From assembly GCF_014898815.1 (NCBI RefSeq), contig NW_026515548.1, positions 1,656,501 to 1,720,500 of the forward strand: a DNA stretch of 64,000 bases. The letters are read 5' to 3'. Positions 36,119 to 47,416 of this stretch are shown here, piece after piece. Position numbers and translations under genes: made by a program. Source of the DNA: Panonychus citri. Lineage: Eukaryota; Arthropoda; Arachnida; Trombidiformes; Tetranychidae. Below the pieces are notes generated by a model, which searched no databases, was not told the DNA's origin, and saw only the letters and a list, made by a program, of their open reading frames with translations. Every line of letters starts with the position of its first letter. Within the stretch, counting starts at the first letter, position 1.

Positions 36119-36440
36119 TTTTTCTAGAATGTACATCAAATACATATCAACATCTCCATTGAGTTGAAAGTTGACAAGAATTTGGAATAGGAATAAGAAT
36201 TTGTTCAAGAGTTTATTTCAATCAATAAATTCCTTAAAATATTTTCGAAAGAAACATTTAAATGTTTCTCGTCTTTAAAATTCGATTGGAAAACTTCAAG
36301 TGAAAATCCGATTCTCCCAATACCAAGAGAATTCGCATTAGGTGGGGCAGGAATAGACATTAAGAATATATTTTCGTTATTAATACAAATGAATAAACAT
36401 TTAAATTAATTGAATTAATCACATTCAATGAAAGAGAGAT
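36119..36440 (-). pseudogene. Fragments of RdRP exons 2 and 1
   Basis: Bases 36119-36155 resemble 44696-44745 (exon 2, the SRKIGFLW region). Bases about 36205-36440 closely match 45180-45400 (exon 1 including its start region). The order and strand are those of the parent gene with the intervening part deleted. The rest of the gap to 36698 matches the sequence between the complete RdRP and protein 3. Confidence 0.8.
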
Positions 36441-36697
36441 AACAATCAAATGAAACCGTTAATTACAACTTATGAATCAAAAGAGATTTCACATGAGAGG
36501 GAAAAAGTATAGAAAAGAAGTGCGAGTTTCGATTAACTTAAAGTTTCGAAAAAATCGAAAAATCGTATTTCCAGCAAAATCGATTCTATTTATCAGAATT
36601 TAGGGATTAAATTTGTAAGATGGAATGAAGACAAAATCAGTTTCAATTAATAATCAACTTAAAGGTTCAAAAATTGACCGAATCTGTCGAATGTTGT

Positions 36698-38361
36698 TTA
36701 GCAGAAATTCCAACTAGATCCTGTATTTGCTTGAACTAGAATTCCATATGAAAAGATCTGGGAAATGGAAGTACCAAGATATCGCAGCGGTTGTGCTGAT
36801 ATAAATCCATGTTCTTTGAATAATCTTTTTTGAACAACTCGTTCGATGAAATCAGTTCCAAATCGAACATCGTCCAAAAATCGTGTAAAGCCTGTTCCAG
36901 CGATGCCATATTTCAGAATGGAGTATGGCTCACATGATGTATAAGATATATTATCCTCTCGAAAATAGACGATAATCATACGATTAAGATTAATCGTCTC
37001 AATCATGAATTTTGTTCTAGACGGTGTTGGGGGCAGATAGAGCGTTCGGTTTGGTGTGAGAATTATTCTCTTAACTAACTGATGATTTAGATTGACGCTC
37101 CTTTCGTTAGTATCATCTTTTAGATTGTTAAATAGGTTAACAAAATCAGTAAAAGTATTTGTAACTTTACCAAAGACAATTTGTTGAAAAATTGGTAAAG
37201 AACTTCAGTTAAAAGTTTTTCTTGGCCATCATTCAGTCTCGATTGAATAAAATTGTAGAAAGATTCTTTTGTACCATTAATGTAAAGATCGTCTTTAAAT
37301 GCATATGAAAGCGAGGTGATACATTCTAGAGCGTATTTCACCTCGAATGGAAAATTGTTATCGAAAAGTCTATCAGAATAGTCGACAAAATAAGTAGAAA
37401 TCGGACTGAACACAAAGGGATGAAATTTCGTGAAAAATCTTGAATACATGACCTTTAAAACTTTAGCATATTCACGATAATCGGCGAAATCAGTTTTAAT
37501 TTTAACCATTAAAGTGTTACTTTTACCAATTTTTTCCGCTGAAATTATTGCATCCTCAGACCGGGCGATTGAATCATCGTCACCGATAAATTCCTCATTT
37601 ACACTTTCAATGTAAAGTTTAGGTGGAAAGTCAAGTTTAAAGTAAAACTCAATCCCATCAGTCAGACTGGTTATGATTTCGGTGACACTATCAGGTTGGA
37701 ACGTGAGTTTGCAACTTTTATCTTCGTAAACCGATGTAACGGGATCATAGTAATTTATCTTGAATTGAACTTCAAACGTTCCTTTGTTCTCAATAACAAC
37801 ATCTTTGAAAATGTTACAATTTGATGTGACACTTTCACCGTTGAATTTTGACCCAAGGTCATTGAGATGTGTAACAAAACGATTATAATTGATTAGATTA
37901 CCGAACGTAAATGAAACTGCATCCAAAGTTGTTGATGTTATACCAGAAGAATTACATAATTTGTCCAATGTAGCGACATCGAATTGCCAGATAATATCAA
38001 ATCTATCAACATTCGACATTTCACGCATAAGCGATGGTGTCAATTGGTCTGGATAAATATTGTCAATTCGTTCCACAACAGCCGAAATAATGAAAGAATT
38101 GTTATTGGTCAAGATCTGAATAAATTTATGATTCACATCACTTTCTTTGTCACAAGTTGGATTAACGATGAATTCATCGCCATCAAAACAATATAAATCA
38201 TCCAATTTAGCTGATATTGTATTGATAAAAGCTAATGTACTGGCGATTTGGCCAAGAAAATCGGAAATATTGGCCTCTTGTAACATCCCATCATTGAATA
38301 TGGGAGTCAGTTTAAAATTAACGTTGATATTATCATTTGTGGTATTGACATTTAAGGCCAT
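36698..38361 (-). pseudogene. RdRP N-terminal-half protein 2, single 1-bp frameshift
   Basis: Closest to proteins 1 and 3, starting MALNVNTTND. The frame is open from 38361 to about 37190. There one T is missing in the run encoding YQFF, and translation leaves frame and stops at 37120. In the alternative frame the rest is readable to 36698, ending SQIFSYGILVQANTG just where protein 1 and protein 3 end. Apart from this one base no other damage is visible. It is either a very recent pseudogene or a sequencing error. Confidence 0.8.
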
Positions 38362-38582
38362 GATGTTCAAAGAGATTAACACTGGATTAAGAAATCTATA
38401 AGATTTATTATGTTGACAGCAGAAAAACTAAAGCATCAATGTAAGCAATTAGAATTAAATCAAAGGGTAGTTTTACTACTGTAGCAAGGAAGAGAGACTA
38501 TTACCTAGTGAACAATTTCACAACAATTAATTTAATCATCGACCAATCAACAATTAAGAAACAAGCAAAGATAAAGAGACTT

Positions 38583-38933
38583 CAGTAGTGTTCACACTTA
38601 GAGCAAGAAAAGCGACACCTACATAACTGAAAGGGTTAATTTCTTTGTGAACTAATCTCGTAGGTTAATCCAATACTAATTGCATTAATCCGCTAGGGGG
38701 AGACTGTGAAACAGTAGTTGCTCTAAGTGAGTTGCTAGCCTAGAGGTTAGTGTCGTGGACTCTAGTCCACGATGACACGGGTTCAATCCTGGCTTGCCTA
38801 CCCATCTGAAAATTGTAAACCCCCCAATTCAAAAATGTTGTAAACAAACTGTAATGGTCTAGAGATGCGCCATTAAGCTCTCTAATCGCCCAATAGGGCC
38901 AAAAACAATAAAATCTAAGTGTGAACACTACTG
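38583..38933. mobile_element. 351-bp non-autonomous element with 20-bp perfect terminal inverted repeats
   Basis: Ends are cagtagtgttcacacttaga and its exact complement. The matching site in copy 1 (around 31530) is uninterrupted, which proves insertion. No clear long target duplication is seen; the flanks share only tt. It has an internal inverted pair, cttagagcaa at 38597-38606 and ttgctctaag at 38719-38728, plus a tRNA-like stretch. It encodes no transposase. The CAGT-type ends are compatible with hAT or CACTA-like families, but assignment is uncertain. Confidence 0.85.
38736..38789 (+). other. tRNA-like sequence with pol III A and B boxes inside the element
   Basis: An A-box-like tagcctagagg at 38736-38746 and a B-box-like ggttcaatcc at 38780-38789 lie at tRNA-like spacing. 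Between them is a perfect 8-bp hairpin, tcgtggac/gtccacga. The T stem does not pair properly and the anticodon loop is too small, so this is a tRNA-derived relic, as in a SINE head, and not a working tRNA gene. Confidence 0.55.
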
Positions 38934-39239
38934 TTTCTACTCTTTGGAACCAAGTGTAAACCTAATCAACTCTCGTAACTTCATCAACACAATGACTTTG
39001 AAATGAACCAAGTTAAACAGGTTAGATTATCAGTTAAATCAACGATTAAATTGTTGGGCAATTTTCAAATATTCAAATAAAAAGTGTAACAATTAACAGA
39101 TTAGTATTTGAAAAATTTTCGTTTTAATGATAACAACCAATGGAAAAAGATAATTAAAACAATGACAAGTTAAAAATATTTACAGGTAAAACAATAATGA
39201 GGAAATAAAACATTCAAGATTAATCATTTTCATGATGAA

Positions 39240-39712
39240 TTAAACTTGAGCTTCTACAATGATTCCTTCCATGAATAATTCAGTTAAAGATGACCCATGA
39301 TATTTGTATGAATTTTTCGATAATAAACCATGTTCACCGAAAAGTTTTCGACCGATCAGCTGTTTAAGGAAAAAAGTTCTACACTTGGAATCTTTTATCT
39401 GATTGGCGAAATCAGATTCTCCAAATCCTTCGGATAAATAGGGATAAGGTGAACTACATGCATGCGAATGATCATCATCTCTTAAATGAACTTTAATCAG
39501 ACGTGAAAGGTCATTGCCGAGATGAATTTAGTTTCAGATGATGAAGGTGGAAGAAAAATTGTTCTCATGGGTGTTAATATTATTCGTTTCATACACTGAA
39601 TTTTATCTTCGGTTTTCTGGCTAACTTCAGTTTCCTCGCCGATTGTTTTCACAAGAGCGTTTAAACTTTCGAAAGCATCAAGAACATCAGGATTACCATA
39701 GAAATAGGAATT
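39240..39712 (-). pseudogene. 3' fragment of RdRP-like protein 4, copy in unit II
   Basis: Same extent as the fragment at 31829-32300: it begins at the protein 4 stop codon and breaks off at aataggaatt. It has a small deletion in the segment encoding SANSDLSRL. It is otherwise close to the parent, so the duplication is recent. Confidence 0.85.
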
Positions 39713-40373
39713 ACAGATCATTGAGACAGAGTTAAGATTTGACAACAGGATAATCAAGTGATTAATTGTCCTGATAAAGGTTAGTTGATTAAAGAATGGG
39801 CAGTTTGACGATTATCATTTAATTGACTTTTTTATTCAATAAAATAGTAACAGAAAATTTCATACAATTGGTTTAGCTCAACATTTGGAAAAACATTTAA
39901 ACAATCGTTTTATAATAACAATTGCGCTTAATTGTAAGACTTTTACAGGTTACTTTGATTGATGATTGAGTTAATTGTTCGTGTATCTATAACAGATCAT
40001 TGGAAATAATTAATTTGGCTAAACGATACTATAGCCACCTCTTTTGATTGTCCTGAAGTTTTTCGTGGTTGAAGCCAATACTCATATGTGTACTATGAAT
40101 TTGCGGAAATGTCCAGTTACAGGGCTTCAAAAACAGAAATTTGCATTGAGCTCAAATGGGATAATTCTTAATTTTGTTGAATGGGTACTCGATCAAACGT
40201 GGGGAGGCTATAGCATAATCTTACCATTAATTTAGTCATGAGATGAATGTACGTATAAAGCGTTTGGCATAAAATTAGAAAAGTATCAATACTCATCGCA
40301 AAAGTTGCGAAGTTAACAGTTAAGTAAATGGAATTGGCAGAGTTAAAATTTGGTTTGATTTTCTTACGTTAAT
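39713..40373. repeat. Dispersed local repeat block C, copy 3, with inserted element
   Basis: Matches 28655-29010 with the 209-bp element at 40017-40225 inserted. It lies directly downstream of the complete RdRP stop codon and may include its 3' end. No other gene is recognised. Confidence 0.75.
40017..40225 (+). mobile_element. 209-bp MITE with 8-bp target-site duplication
   Basis: Flanked by attaattt on both sides (40009-40016 and 40226-40233). The uninterrupted site occurs once at about 28924 in block C copy 1. Imperfect terminal repeats (ggctaaacgatactatagcc against the complement of the other end, 14 of 20 matching) and an 8-bp duplication fit a hAT-like non-autonomous element. The interior includes cagttacagggcttcaaa. 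Confidence 0.8.
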
Positions 40374-43300
40374 CTAAAAAATATTGTCTTCATTTCCCTT
40401 CATTATGATGTAATTGTGAATTGTGATCAGAGTTTGACAAATGAAAACTGATACACCAGATCCACGAATTGAAAGAGTGAAATGTTCATCGGTGTCTCTC
40501 GATTTAAAATGGACAATTCTAACACGATGAGATATTTGTTTCAGATTTTCCTTGAAAATTTCGATTTCTTCATCAATCATAGTTTCATCTTCGACTAAAA
40601 CTCGATAATTTGAATTGACCCAATAATCTGGAACTTTACTCGATTCAATGCCATCACAATATGTACTTTCTAGGACAAGGAATGTCATCAATCCTATTAA
40701 ATCATTAGTAGAATCGAATAAATTATTTTCGAAATCAAATAGTTGCCGCTTTTTTTCGATTAAAGCAAAGATTTCATTCAATATGTCACAGGGCGATTCT
40801 CTCTTTCGCTTTTTAGAAACATAAATATTTGCGATGTCTGAGAACAAAATTTCTAAAAAGAAAACAATTCTTGTCACATCGCTTTTGGTGGCATCCATCT
40901 TATTTAGATGCGAAGTACACCAATCTCGTAATCGTGACAAACATAATTCAGACGTTTCGTGATTTTCTGTGAATGTTCCATTAAATCCTCCTTTCCTCGA
41001 CGGTGGGTCAATTTCGGTGACAAGAGGAGCATCCGATTTTTTATCAGATAAAGATAAAAGTTTAATGAGATGTTCGGAATACTTTCCTATCCAAGGAAGT
41101 CCATAGAAGCGCTTATTCGATTTACTCTTTTTAAATGTCACTTCGTAATAAGCGGAAGCTTTTGCGAGAACAGCTTCTTCATATTCTTCACTTTCCTTGT
41201 CCATTCCATCAAATTCACTATAAAAAGTGTCTTCCATTTTTTTAACCAATAGATGATTAATTATGTAGATTATAGTTTCTTGGCGATCATTAGCACGTTT
41301 CAAAGGAACTTCAATGAATCTTTCGCAACCAGAATTCCCTGAAATCTGGTTGAGAAGTTCAGCTTCTGTTGTGAATTCGCTCATTTCTAAGATACAAGTA
41401 ACGATAGAACAATAAGACTCATAAGCTTCCGTTGCTTGTTTGGCATACTTTTTGCTTCCGCTTCGTATGAGTCTAGGATCGAGAGTTTGATCAATGAGTT
41501 TACGTTCAACTGTTCTCGCAAGGAAAAGTTTGTAAATGAAAACAATCCGATAGATATATCCCAAAGCTCTTGCAGAAAGATAACTCGGTGTGACTCCCAA
41601 ATGCAAAGAATGATCAGGAGCTCTTTTGTATCTTTCTTCGTCCAATAAATTGGTAATGATTCCCGTCTTGACAGAATCAAGCGCTATGGAATATTTCAAG
41701 GCCAAATCTCTGCATATTTGGGATTTAATTCCATCGGAAAGCATATCAGCCCAAACGCTATGCGAACTTGCGATTCGACCAACTACACCGCCTTGAATAT
41801 AATTCGTGAAAAATTCAACGATTTCCTTGTCAATTTTACTTTCATCAAAAGTTTCTGAACTTCCTACATCCGGAAAGTTCATGGGTTCAGAATGTTGAAT
41901 CTCTCTGTAAATGGTTGACCATGTTGCCCAAAACTCATCACCATCGCAATCAGATCCTGCCATTTCATCAGCATGAGGACGAGGACCATCAACAGGAAAA
42001 ACACAATCACGGATACCATGTAATTCTGGTATATCAATTGCTTTCAATTCTAATACATCACCCGGATCCATACAAGGAAATTTAGTGACATTAACTTCAC
42101 CAGTCAAAGGTTTATCCGAATCACTTGGAAAAATGAAAACTTGTCCATATTTCAATAACCCTTTTCCTAGTCCATTACTTTTCGACGTGGCATCGGTTAG
42201 GAACTTTTCTGTCGTTTCATCAAAAAACAACGATTTCTTTGGGCCTCCAGGCGTCGAGTAAATTAGTTCATCATTTTTATCGAAAATCTTGATCAAGTTG
42301 GAATCTGGATCATCACTGTCACTTGTAGGCACAACTACATAAGGTAAATAATAAGTTGCAGTTGGGTCAGCGACCCCAAACAATGTTCGAGCAGTGTTGA
42401 AATCTAATGGGATTCGAGCCTTTTGTTGAATAATATCAAGACCATGGTGGAAAACAAGCTGAAGAGAATTTCGGAAAAAGTAGTCTCCAAGTAGATTATA
42501 GCCATTCGAAGCTAATTTTTTATGGTCAATAAACCGATTTAAACAAGAAAACATTGTCAAAGCTTTAGAAGCTTTTATGGGACAATCGAATGAACCAATT
42601 AAATCTCCGATTGCATTAGAAAGTATTTCACCGAAGACATTGTTAGATAATCCAATCTGATTCAATATTGTGACCAAAGGTTTATTCAGATAAGCTTGAC
42701 GTCGATCAGCGATCTTAACGATTCCAAGTTGACCAGGCTTCGAATCAATTTTTCGCATACCTAAAAGTAGAAACCATTAGTTGAATTGATCGATTGGTTG
42801 TTCAATTGTGGACTTACTTTCTCTCAACACGATGACTTTTCCTTTCAACTTTTCACCCAAACTAATCATTCCTTTACATCCGAAATAGCGAATTTGATAA
42901 GCTGTTGGCATTTTCATTTCTTTATCCGGATTCACCTTAATTGAACCTTTCGCTTTCAACTCTGACCAAATATATTCAGCGAGCTGAGGGGACATGAGAC
43001 CACAGCCATCGGTAAATGTGTATGGATTCTTAGAATCAGGATGTTTCCCGCCTTCAATATCTTTGGTGTATCGAACCTCAACATCTTTCATGTCAATAAA
43101 GGCCATAGATTGAGTGAGACTAAGACCATCTCGAGCTAATTTCTTCGAGATCCCTTTTGCTTTGCACGAACCAATTTCCTCTCTAATTTTCGCTGCATCA
43201 CGACCCATTGTATCCTCGGCATAAAGTACCAAACCATGATCACGAAGCTGTGATGAAGAAGCACCAAAAATACGATAATTTCTACCGGCAACATTGAGGC

Positions 43301-45327
43301 TTGGTAGAAGACGAGCACCAATACATTCATTAAGGAAATAATATCCTGGCGATGGAAGTTTAGATTCGGGGTCTTGTGATTTTTTACGCTTTTCTTCAGC
43401 ATCGATATCTTCCTTCTTTCGCGTGACAGCAAATCCTAAATCATTCATATTCTCATCTCTAAAACTGACTCTCAACACGTAGTCTTTATCCGCAGCCTCA
43501 AGGAATTGCGATGATTGAAACGTCAATTCTGGTAAAATTAGTTTTCTCGTCGGGGTTAATATAACTCGTCTCAATAGTTTAACGCATGAACTGGATGAAG
43601 ATTTTATGTCTTTTATTGATTTCCATTCTTTCACTACTTCTGTGAGAATCACTTTCAATCTCATCAGACCAAAATCGACGTTTTTGTAAAGATACTCATA
43701 GAAAAGTCTATTCAGCGCACAGACCAACTTTTCAATATCTTTAGTTGCGATCAGACACTTAATGATACTGATAAAATGATCAATTTGATCGTTCACAGTT
43801 AAATCATCTTGGAAGGCATTTGAAACTGATTGAATACTTTGGATGGCGTAAAGTACTTTGAAAGGAAAATTGTCAATCGGTAGATCAACAGGTCGATGCT
43901 CGATGACTTCGATAAAACCAATTGAAACTTCCAATTCTGAGTAATGACGCCAAATAAGAAATTTAGACACAAGATCAATAAAATGCGTGCGATTATCATC
44001 GAGTGGAAGATGCAACACCAAAGTAGAACTTTTGCCAATACAATCAGACGTAATATATTCACAGTCGTGCCAACGAGTCCAAAATCCTGAGCCTGATTTG
44101 AAATACTGTTTAAAATTTGGATTCGAATGATAAAGCTCATAGTCGAATTTATCAAATTTACTTTTCATCATATCAATTTTCTCAGGATCCAAGTCTTCGG
44201 TGGCAATGAAAATCTTTGGTTGATAAGCTAAACGAAAGAAAACACTCGTACCAGAGACTGACCTCGAAACGATTACTTGCTTAATCGACTTGAATTCGAA
44301 GGAGAGTTTAAATTTACGAGTTAGATCCGATTCAACATTGAACTGAACTTGATACACTCCTGTATGATCATTGATTGATGATTACAACAACTGACGTTGA
44401 CAGTTACTACGAAATCGATTCACTGAAACTCCATCATTCGTTGAATATATCTAACATTAACGAATGTACACTGACCTATGCTGCAACACCATTTACCACG
44501 AATGAGATGCTAATAATAATAGATCGCCCATTTGAGACTTTTGAAATGCTCAACAAATTTGGTTCCATTGATGATATTACCAAAACTGAATCCATTGATA
44601 ATTATTTGTTCTGAATTCTTACTAGAACAAGAATGGAAACTATCAAAGTTTACGAAAGGTTTATCATTTCCTTTGATTAATTTCCATAGAAAACCAATTT
44701 TTCTAGAATGAGCATCAGATAGATTAACATCTCCATCGGGTTGAACGTTTGTGGACAAAGGAATCAGAGCTAAAGAAAAGATTAAAACAGAGATGATATA
44801 ACGTACAGGATATTATAAAACAGAAGATGAAGCCAAAAGAGTATCCCTAATAACGGACTCTTTTTGAGATTAAAATAAGAGAGTAAAATGAAGGAATACA
44901 GACTAGAATCTTCTTAAATTCAAAAGAAATTCTATTCAATGTAAAGAGCAAATTGTAACTTGAACTCACCTGTTGATCTCGATAGGCAGTTGATTGCATT
45001 TTCTAAAAGAACTTTTGGTTGATACATATAGATGAATACTTCCCATAGACCGACATAAGATTCACTTCGAGTCTTCTCATCACTTTGGGTACTTGTTTTC
45101 AGATGGACTAATCCATTTTTTTCCCACTTGTATAGAGAATTAGTACCAGAGAGACATCTGAACTCAGCTCTTGGAGAAATTATTTCAATCAATAAATTGC
45201 TTAAAATATTTTCGAAAGAAACATTTAAATGTTTCTCGTCTTTAAAATTCGATTGGAAAACTTCAAGTGAAAATGCGATTCTCCCAATACCAAGAGAATT
45301 CGCATTAGGTGGGGCAGGAATAGACAT
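40374..45327 (-). CDS. Cellular RNA-dependent RNA polymerase (QDE-1/EGO-1/RDR family), 1505 aa
   Basis: Copies single-stranded RNA into double-stranded RNA or short antisense RNA that feeds Dicer/Argonaute silencing. Four exons: 45327-44970, 44769-44539, 44359-42818, 42760-40374. The phases close. The exon 2 to 3 donor (A/gtctca) is weak and is the least certain point. The catalytic DxDGD motif is visible as AGSDCDGDEFW near residue 980. Other family landmarks are RRVILTPTRKLILP before the core, FGASSSQLRDHGL, FTDGCGLMSP, and LRES-MRKIDS at the exon 3/4 join. An in-frame ATG at about 45402 could extend the N-terminus. Such RdRPs are found in chelicerates, nematodes, plants and fungi but not in insects or vertebrates. 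It is the only catalytically complete member in the window. Confidence 0.92.
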
Positions 45328-45778
45328 TAAGAATATATTTTCGTTATTAATACAAATGAATAAACAATTAATCACATTCAATGAAAGAGAGATAACAATC
45401 AAATGAAACCGTTAATTAAAACTAATGAATCACAAGAGATTCCACATGAGAGGGAAAAAGTAGAAGGGAAAAAGAATAAAAAAGAAGCGCGAATTTCGAT
45501 TAACTTTCGTTAATAATCAAAAATCGTATTTCCATTGAAATAGATGCTATTTATTTATCTATCAGATTTTAAGGATTAAATTATATATAATTAAATGAAG
45601 AAAAAGTCAGTTTTAATTACGAATTAACTTTAAAGGTACGAAAATTGACTCTATTTTTTTATCACATTCGAAGGACTCAATAGTAAAATTTTTTTCGACT
45701 TGATCGAAATTACATTCATGATTACCAAGTTAGTTGTGAAGTTTGTCGATTGTTTTTCTTTTGCAAGAAATTCAAGTA
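45328..45778. repeat. Duplicated spacer between the complete RdRP and N-terminal-half protein 3
   Basis: Shares sequence with 29290-29600 and 36440-36697 (for example tcacaagagattccacatga). Being upstream of the complete RdRP it should contain that promoter. The copies elsewhere are the relics of the same arrangement. Confidence 0.7.
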
Positions 45779-47416
45779 TTAAATAGATCCTGTATTTGCT
45801 TGAACTAGAATTCCATATAAAAAGATCTGAGAAATCGAAGTACCAAGATATCGCAGTGGTTGTGCTGATATAAATCCATGTTCTTTGAATAATCTTTTTT
45901 GAACAACTCGTTTGATGAAATCAGTTCTAAATCGAACATCGTCCAAAAATTGGGTAAAGCCTTTTCCAGCGATGTCGTATCCCAGAATGGAAGATTTACC
46001 ACACATTGTATAAGATTTATCATCATCTCGAAAGTAAACGATAATCATACTATTAAGATTAACCCTTTCGATCATAAAGTTTGTTCTAGACGGTGTTGGA
46101 GGCAGATAGAGAGTTCGGGTTGGTGTCAGAATTATTCTTTTAACTAACTGATGATCTCGATTGACACTTCTTTCATAAGTATTAATATCATCTTTTCGGA
46201 CGTAAAAGAGCCCAACAAAATCAGTAAAAGTATTTGTAACTTTACCAAAGACAATTTGTTGAAAAAGTTGGTAAAGAACTTCAGTTAAAAGTTTTTCTTG
46301 GCCATCACCCAGTTTCGAATCAATAAAATGGTAGAAAGATTCTTTTGTACCATTAATGTAAAGATCGTCTTTAAATGCATATGAAAGTGAGGTGATGCAT
46401 TCTAAAGCGTATTTCACCTCGAATGGAAAATTGTTATCGAAAAGTCTATCAGAATAGTCGACACAATAAGTAGAAATTGGACTGAACACAAAGTGACGAG
46501 ATTTCTCGAAAAATGAATACATGACCCTTAAAATTCTGGCATCATTATAATGATCAGAGGAATCAGTTTTAATTTTAATCATAAAAGTGTTACTTTTACC
46601 AATTTTTTCCGCTGAAATTATTGCATCCTCAGGCCAGGCGATTGAATGGTCGTCATCATCATTGTAAAGTTTAGGTGGAAATTTAAGTTTAAAGTAAAAC
46701 TCAATCCCTTCATTCAGACTGGTTATGATTTCGTTGACACTATCAGGTTGGAACGTGAGTTTGCATCTTTTATCTTGGTAGGCCGATGTAACGGGATCAT
46801 AGTAGTTGATCTTGAATTGAACGTTAATCGTTCCTTTGTTCTCAATAACAACATCTTTGATAATGTTACAATTTGATGTGACATGTTCACTGTTGAATTT
46901 TGACCCAAGGTCATTGAGATGTGTAACAAAACGATTATTATTGATTAGATTGCCAAACGTAAATGAAACCGCATCCAAAGTTGTTGATGTTATATCACTA
47001 AAATCACATAATTTGTCCAATGTATCGACATCGAATTGCCAGGAAATAGCAAATCGATCATCATCATTTGACATTGATTCCATAAATGATGGTATTAGTT
47101 CCAGATAATCATGTTTGCTTCTGGACAAAACAGCCGAAATAATGAAAGATTTATTATTGGTCAAGATCTGCATAAATTTACGCTCCAAATCACTTTCGTC
47201 GTAATAAATTGGATCAAAGATAAATTCACCATCATCATAAAAATACAAATCATCCAATTTAGCTTTTATTGGTCTGAGAAACATCATTGTATCGCCGATT
47301 TGCTCAAGAAAATCGGACATATCGTCCTCTTGTAGCATTCCATCATTAAATATGGGAGTCAGTTGAAAATTAACTTTGATATTATCATCATTAATGTTAT
47401 TGAAATTTAAGGGCAT
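45779..47416 (-). CDS. RdRP N-terminal-half protein 3, no polymerase domain, 545 aa
   Basis: Uninterrupted frame from the ATG of MPLNFNNIND to a stop immediately after SQIFLYGILVQANTG. It is clearly similar to proteins 1 and 2 over its whole length and more distantly to residues 1 to about 620 of the complete RdRP. It keeps SFTFGNLIN, IGKSNTFMIKI and KRIILTPTRTLYLPP but has no DxDGD core. Compared with protein 1 it lacks a short stretch after FPPKLY (the IESVNEEFIG region) yet stays in frame. It lies directly upstream of and on the same strand as the complete RdRP, separated by about 450 bp. Its role is inferred only. Confidence 0.8.
   Translation of the reverse strand: MPLNFNNINDDNIKVNFQLTPIFNDGMLQEDDMSDFLEQIGDTMMFLRPIKAKLDDLYFYDDGEFIFDPIYYDESDLERKFMQILTNNKSFIISAVLSRSKHDYLELIPSFMESMSNDDDRFAISWQFDVDTLDKLCDFSDITSTTLDAVSFTFGNLINNNRFVTHLNDLGSKFNSEHVTSNCNIIKDVVIENKGTINVQFKINYYDPVTSAYQDKRCKLTFQPDSVNEIITSLNEGIEFYFKLKFPPKLYNDDDDHSIAWPEDAIISAEKIGKSNTFMIKIKTDSSDHYNDARILRVMYSFFEKSRHFVFSPISTYCVDYSDRLFDNNFPFEVKYALECITSLSYAFKDDLYINGTKESFYHFIDSKLGDGQEKLLTEVLYQLFQQIVFGKVTNTFTDFVGLFYVRKDDINTYERSVNRDHQLVKRIILTPTRTLYLPPTPSRTNFMIERVNLNSMIIVYFRDDDKSYTMCGKSSILGYDIAGKGFTQFLDDVRFRTDFIKRVVQKRLFKEHGFISAQPLRYLGTSISQIFLYGILVQANTGSI

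Larger units (their letters stand above)
38362..39239. repeat. 5' flank of truncated RdRP paralogue, copy 2, interrupted by a transposon
   Basis: Homologous to 31301-31828 and 47417-47954 apart from the inserted element at 38583-38933. It contains no gene of its own. Confidence 0.75.

Noticed and set aside
38736..38789. Functional tRNA gene
   Set aside because: The T stem does not pair and the anticodon arm has an 8-bp stem with a 4-base loop; it lies inside a transposon.
44375..44614. Plus-strand open frame of 79 codons across the RdRP exon 2/3 junction
   Set aside because: It overlaps conserved RdRP codons in antisense and starts inside the proposed intron; no independent support.
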